Positions 62,069 to 64,000 of a stretch of DNA of 64,000 nucleotides are shown one piece after another. A program made the translations under genes and the position numbers. Below the pieces are notes generated by a model. That model had not been told where the DNA came from. It did no database searches and saw only the letters and a program-made list of their open reading frames with translations. The DNA lies in the NCBI GenBank assembly GCA_036376595.1, contig DASVAA010000189.1:51936-115935 (forward strand). The letters are read 5' to 3'. The stretch is from SMAG-U1939 sp036376595 (GTDB lineage: Bacteria > Chloroflexota > Ktedonobacteria > Ktedonobacterales > JADMIN01). Every line of letters begins with the position of its first letter. The first letter of the stretch is position 1.

Positions 62069-62424
62069 ACGCCCTCCAGTCGCCGCGCCGCACGCGCCAG
62101 TGGGCCAGTTCGTCCGCAGGCATCGTCCGCGGATAACAGCATGACGCGCGAACGGTGTCGTTGCCTACAGCCAGCATCTTAGCCGCTGAGCGGCGCTCGA
62201 TGCATTGATTGTCCCAGCGCCGGCTGACCTCGTGTGCCGCGCTCTCGCTCGCCCAAGCCATCTCTTCCCCACTTGCTATGTGCGGCGGTCAATCCCGGAC
62301 ATTTCCGCCACCAATTTGCCGCCTACCGTCCATGCTATCGGCATCTCTTGACGGATAGGCCCCCCTCTTGCGTAAAACAAGAGCGCACGTTCTCTATCCA
62401 TGCTATGCGAGAGGAGGTCCGCCG
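62069..62424. other. Gap before the dnaE2 fragment, 356 bases
   Basis: No gene is supported, and no trace of the missing N-terminal part of DnaE is recognised here. TTGACG lies at 62348-62353 without a good -10 at the right distance. Confidence 0.4.
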
Positions 62425-63177
62425 ATGGGAGCCGCGCCCGCCGATCGCATCGCCGCGATCACAGCGGATGCCGCGCCCGCCGTCCTGCGCCCGCTGCCGG
62501 TGCACGTCTCGGCCAACGGCGTGCGCGCGCTCGAAGTGGATAAGGACGACGTGGAGCGCCTGGGTCTGATCAAGTTCGATCTGCTCGGCCTGGGTACCCT
62601 TGGGGCGATCGAAGAGGCGCTGGCGCTGATCGAAGAGACCACCGGCACGCGACCCGACGTCGATCATCTGCCGACGGACCCGCCCGACCCCCGCACGATG
62701 CGGCTGATCCGCGCCGGGCAGACGCTCGCCGTCTTTCAGATCGAGTCGCCCGGCCAGTGGCACCTGCTGGCCCAGACACAGCCGCGCACGCTGGATGATT
62801 TGATCGTGCAGACCGCGCTCTTCCAGCCGGGGCCGATCCAGGGCGGTTTCGTCCATCCCTACGTCGAGCGCCGCCAGGCACACCACCAGGCATCCCAGGC
62901 ACATCAGGCGCGCCAGCGCGACGCCGTGCAGGCGCCCTGGCAGACTGCGTCGGCCGACGACTTCTGGACACACCATCCCGTGCTCGGCCCGATCCTGCAC
63001 GACACCGAGGGCATTCTGCTCTTCCAGGAGCAGATCCTCGAGATCGCGCACCGCTTCGCCGGCCTCTCCTACGCCGGCGCCGATGGCTTCCGTCGCGCCC
63101 AACGCGACCCTACATGTTACAATGGCACCAGCCCGCTCCCACAGGCATCCCCGACACAGACTGGAGCCGTCCTATGA
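62425..63177 (+). pseudogene. Internal fragment of error-prone DNA polymerase III alpha (DnaE2-like)
   Basis: The 250-codon frame matches only the palm-end/fingers part of DnaE proteins. ALEVDKDDVERLGLIKFDLLGL contains one of the three catalytic aspartates (equivalent of the KFD Asp), followed by AVFQIESPGQWHLLA, ALFQPGPIQGGFVHPYV, LLFQEQILEIAHRFAGLSYAGADGFRRA. The PHP domain, the PDxD catalytic pair and all C-terminal domains are missing, against about 1000 residues normally. The last 25 codons are unrelated and overlap the antitoxin promoter. AGGAGGT, a perfect ribosome site, precedes ATG 62425, so the piece may still be translated. Confidence 0.75.
63115..63123 (+). promoter_or_regulatory. 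Extended -10 promoter of the antitoxin-toxin pair
   Basis: TGTTACAAT is an extended -10; no -35 is visible. The next ATG is 51 bases downstream. Confidence 0.4.
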
Positions 63178-63416
63178 GCCATGTCATCCACATTTCCGAC
63201 GAAGCTTTTCAAAAGTTGGAGCAACTCGCCGCGGAGAGCGGTGCGGCGCCCGAAGCCCTCGTCGAGGGATTCGTCTACGCCGCGACGGCATCAACGCGCG
63301 AGCCGCATTACTACACATTCGAAGAGTGGATGAGGCATCTCGGCATGAGCGACGACGACACCCAAGAGATCGAAGCGGCGGTGAAGCGGGACGATGAGCC
63401 AGATGCCAACGCATAG
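63174..63416 (+). CDS. Probable antitoxin of a type II pair
   Basis: An 80-residue acidic protein: MSHVIHISDEAFQKLEQLA resembles small RHH/antitoxin-like N-termini with a strand followed by a helix, then SGAAPEALVEGFVYAA and an acidic tail (SDDDTQEIEAAVK). GGAG lies 7 bases before the ATG. The next frame, a toxin-like gene, overlaps it by 23 bases, the order normal for antitoxin-toxin operons. The antitoxin call rests mainly on that position. Confidence 0.6.
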   Translation: MSHVIHISDEAFQKLEQLAAESGAAPEALVEGFVYAATASTREPHYYTFEEWMRHLGMSDDDTQEIEAAVKRDDEPDANA

Positions 63417-63696
63417 AGAAGAGCCAAGCTTCTGGCACGATTAGGCACTGCTTACTAATGACCAACAGAAGGCATTCCTTACTGCGGCGGGCAAGATGAC
63501 CGAAGACCTGAACGCCGGACAGGGTTTCCGCCGAGGACTTCGGATCAAAGGAGTGCAAGGTCATGCGGGTGTGTACGAGATGACCTGGGCAGGCGATGGC
63601 AGGGCAACCTTTCACTATGGGAAGCCACAGCGAGACAGCGAGGTGCATATCGTCTGGCGCCGCATCGGCACACATGACATCTTGATGAACCTGTAG
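63394..63696 (+). pseudogene. RelE/ParE-like toxin interrupted by an amber codon
   Basis: From ATG 63394 the frame reads 16 codons, then TAG (63442-63444), then continues open in the same frame to 63696, with a potential restart at ATG 63496. The two sides together look like one RelE/ParE-superfamily toxin of about 100 residues: SFWHD, stop, ALLTNDQQKAFLTAAGKMTEDL, GFRRGLRIKGVQGHAGVYEMTW, and HIVWRRIGTHDIL. The stop lies where relatives, as I recall them, often have Trp, consistent with TGG to TAG. The 66-residue restart product lacks the N-terminal helices. Confidence 0.65.
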
Positions 63697-63713
63697 GTTC
63701 CGAGGGTATACGC

Positions 63714-64000
63714 TTGAGCGAGTTGTTACATGACCTCGGCATCACCATCGGCCCCTACCCCACCGGCCTCTCGAACACGCTGGCCGACGTGCCGGGCGTG
63801 CGCGTGGGGCAGACGACGCTGATCCGCGGTGATGACGTGCGCACGGGGGTCACGGCGATCTGGCCGCACGATGGCAACGTGATGAGCGAGCGCGTCTACG
63901 CTGGCATCCACTGCCTCAACGGCTACGGCGAGATGACCTCGCGCAGCGTGATCGACGAGTGGGGACTGCTCGGCTCGCCGATCGTGCTCACCGGCACCTC
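63714..64000 (+). CDS. P1/DmpA-type (S58) peptidase, N-terminal part
   Basis: The frame runs off the window end. It encodes LHDLGITIGPYPTGLSNTLADV, PGVRVGQTTLIRGDD, TGVTAIWPHDGNV and HCLNGYGEMTSRSVIDEWG, the N-terminal region of the DmpA/BapA peptidase family (beta-aminopeptidases, which self-cleave later in the chain). The self-cleavage Ser lies beyond the window. The start is probably TTG 63714, with GAGGG 7 bases before it; no ATG fits. Confidence 0.85.
   Translation, partial: MSELLHDLGITIGPYPTGLSNTLADVPGVRVGQTTLIRGDDVRTGVTAIWPHDGNVMSERVYAGIHCLNGYGEMTSRSVIDEWGLLGSPIVLTGT

Overview
The window is high-GC bacterial chromosomal DNA. Its gene set suggests a Chloroflexota-type organism: a zinc-type L28 next to Asp23 and FakA, EtfAB with a membrane iron-sulfur partner, S53 and PrsW-like proteins, cyclase/STAND regulators, a GbsR-ABC-2 cassette, and short palindromic repeats in many gaps. 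The phylum call is inference from gene content, without phylogeny. I see no rRNA, CRISPR array, prophage or intact transposon. Genes lie on both strands in short operons.

Layout: 0-7 kb holds a GNAT acetyltransferase, the folate pair folP-folC followed by larC, and a convergent ECF sigma factor with a membrane anti-sigma/beta-propeller partner, next to a truncated YCII remnant. 7-15 kb holds a cyclase-STAND-TPR regulator, a DUF1992 protein, pncB and a PH-like membrane protein. 15-19 kb holds a GbsR regulator and an ABC-2 exporter separated by a transposase-less IS200/IS605-like remnant, then an SGNH lipoprotein. 19-25 kb holds a probable coproheme decarboxylase, a cytosolic histidine kinase, tRNA-Lys(CUU), a catalytically dead IS200-type transposase-like gene with an AT-hook, and a Clp ATPase without N-domain. 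25-30 kb holds a response regulator/histidine kinase operon and a large FtsX-type permease. 30-36 kb holds etfB-etfA-etfD. 36-42 kb holds an S53 protease, lipoproteins, a zinc-ribbon PrsW-like protein, a KGG-repeat protein and larB. 42-48 kb holds DUF2203, DegV/FakB, FakA, Asp23, rpmB and mnmA. 48-55 kb holds a lipoprotein, full-length clpC and rpsA. 55-64 kb holds a Nudix hydrolase, a zinc-ribbon membrane protein, RidA, an arylamine N-acetyltransferase, a pseudouridine synthase, a PQQ-type propeller lipoprotein, a dnaE2 fragment, an antitoxin with a nonsense-mutated toxin, and the start of a P1/DmpA-type peptidase.

How genes work together: folP and folC share an ATGA overlap and act in one pathway. 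LarB and LarC are two of the three enzymes that make the nickel-pincer cofactor. EtfAB should pass electrons to the membrane EtfD and on to quinone. FakA and a DegV/FakB protein form a fatty acid kinase pair beside Asp23.

The most unusual signal is a Y1-transposase fold (21914-22387) in which both HUH histidines and the catalytic tyrosine are replaced, carrying a C-terminal AT-hook and strong promoters. Its stop codon lies inside a GTAG-headed palindrome that recurs across the window. Repeats of similar kinds are also fixed in frame inside folC and larC.
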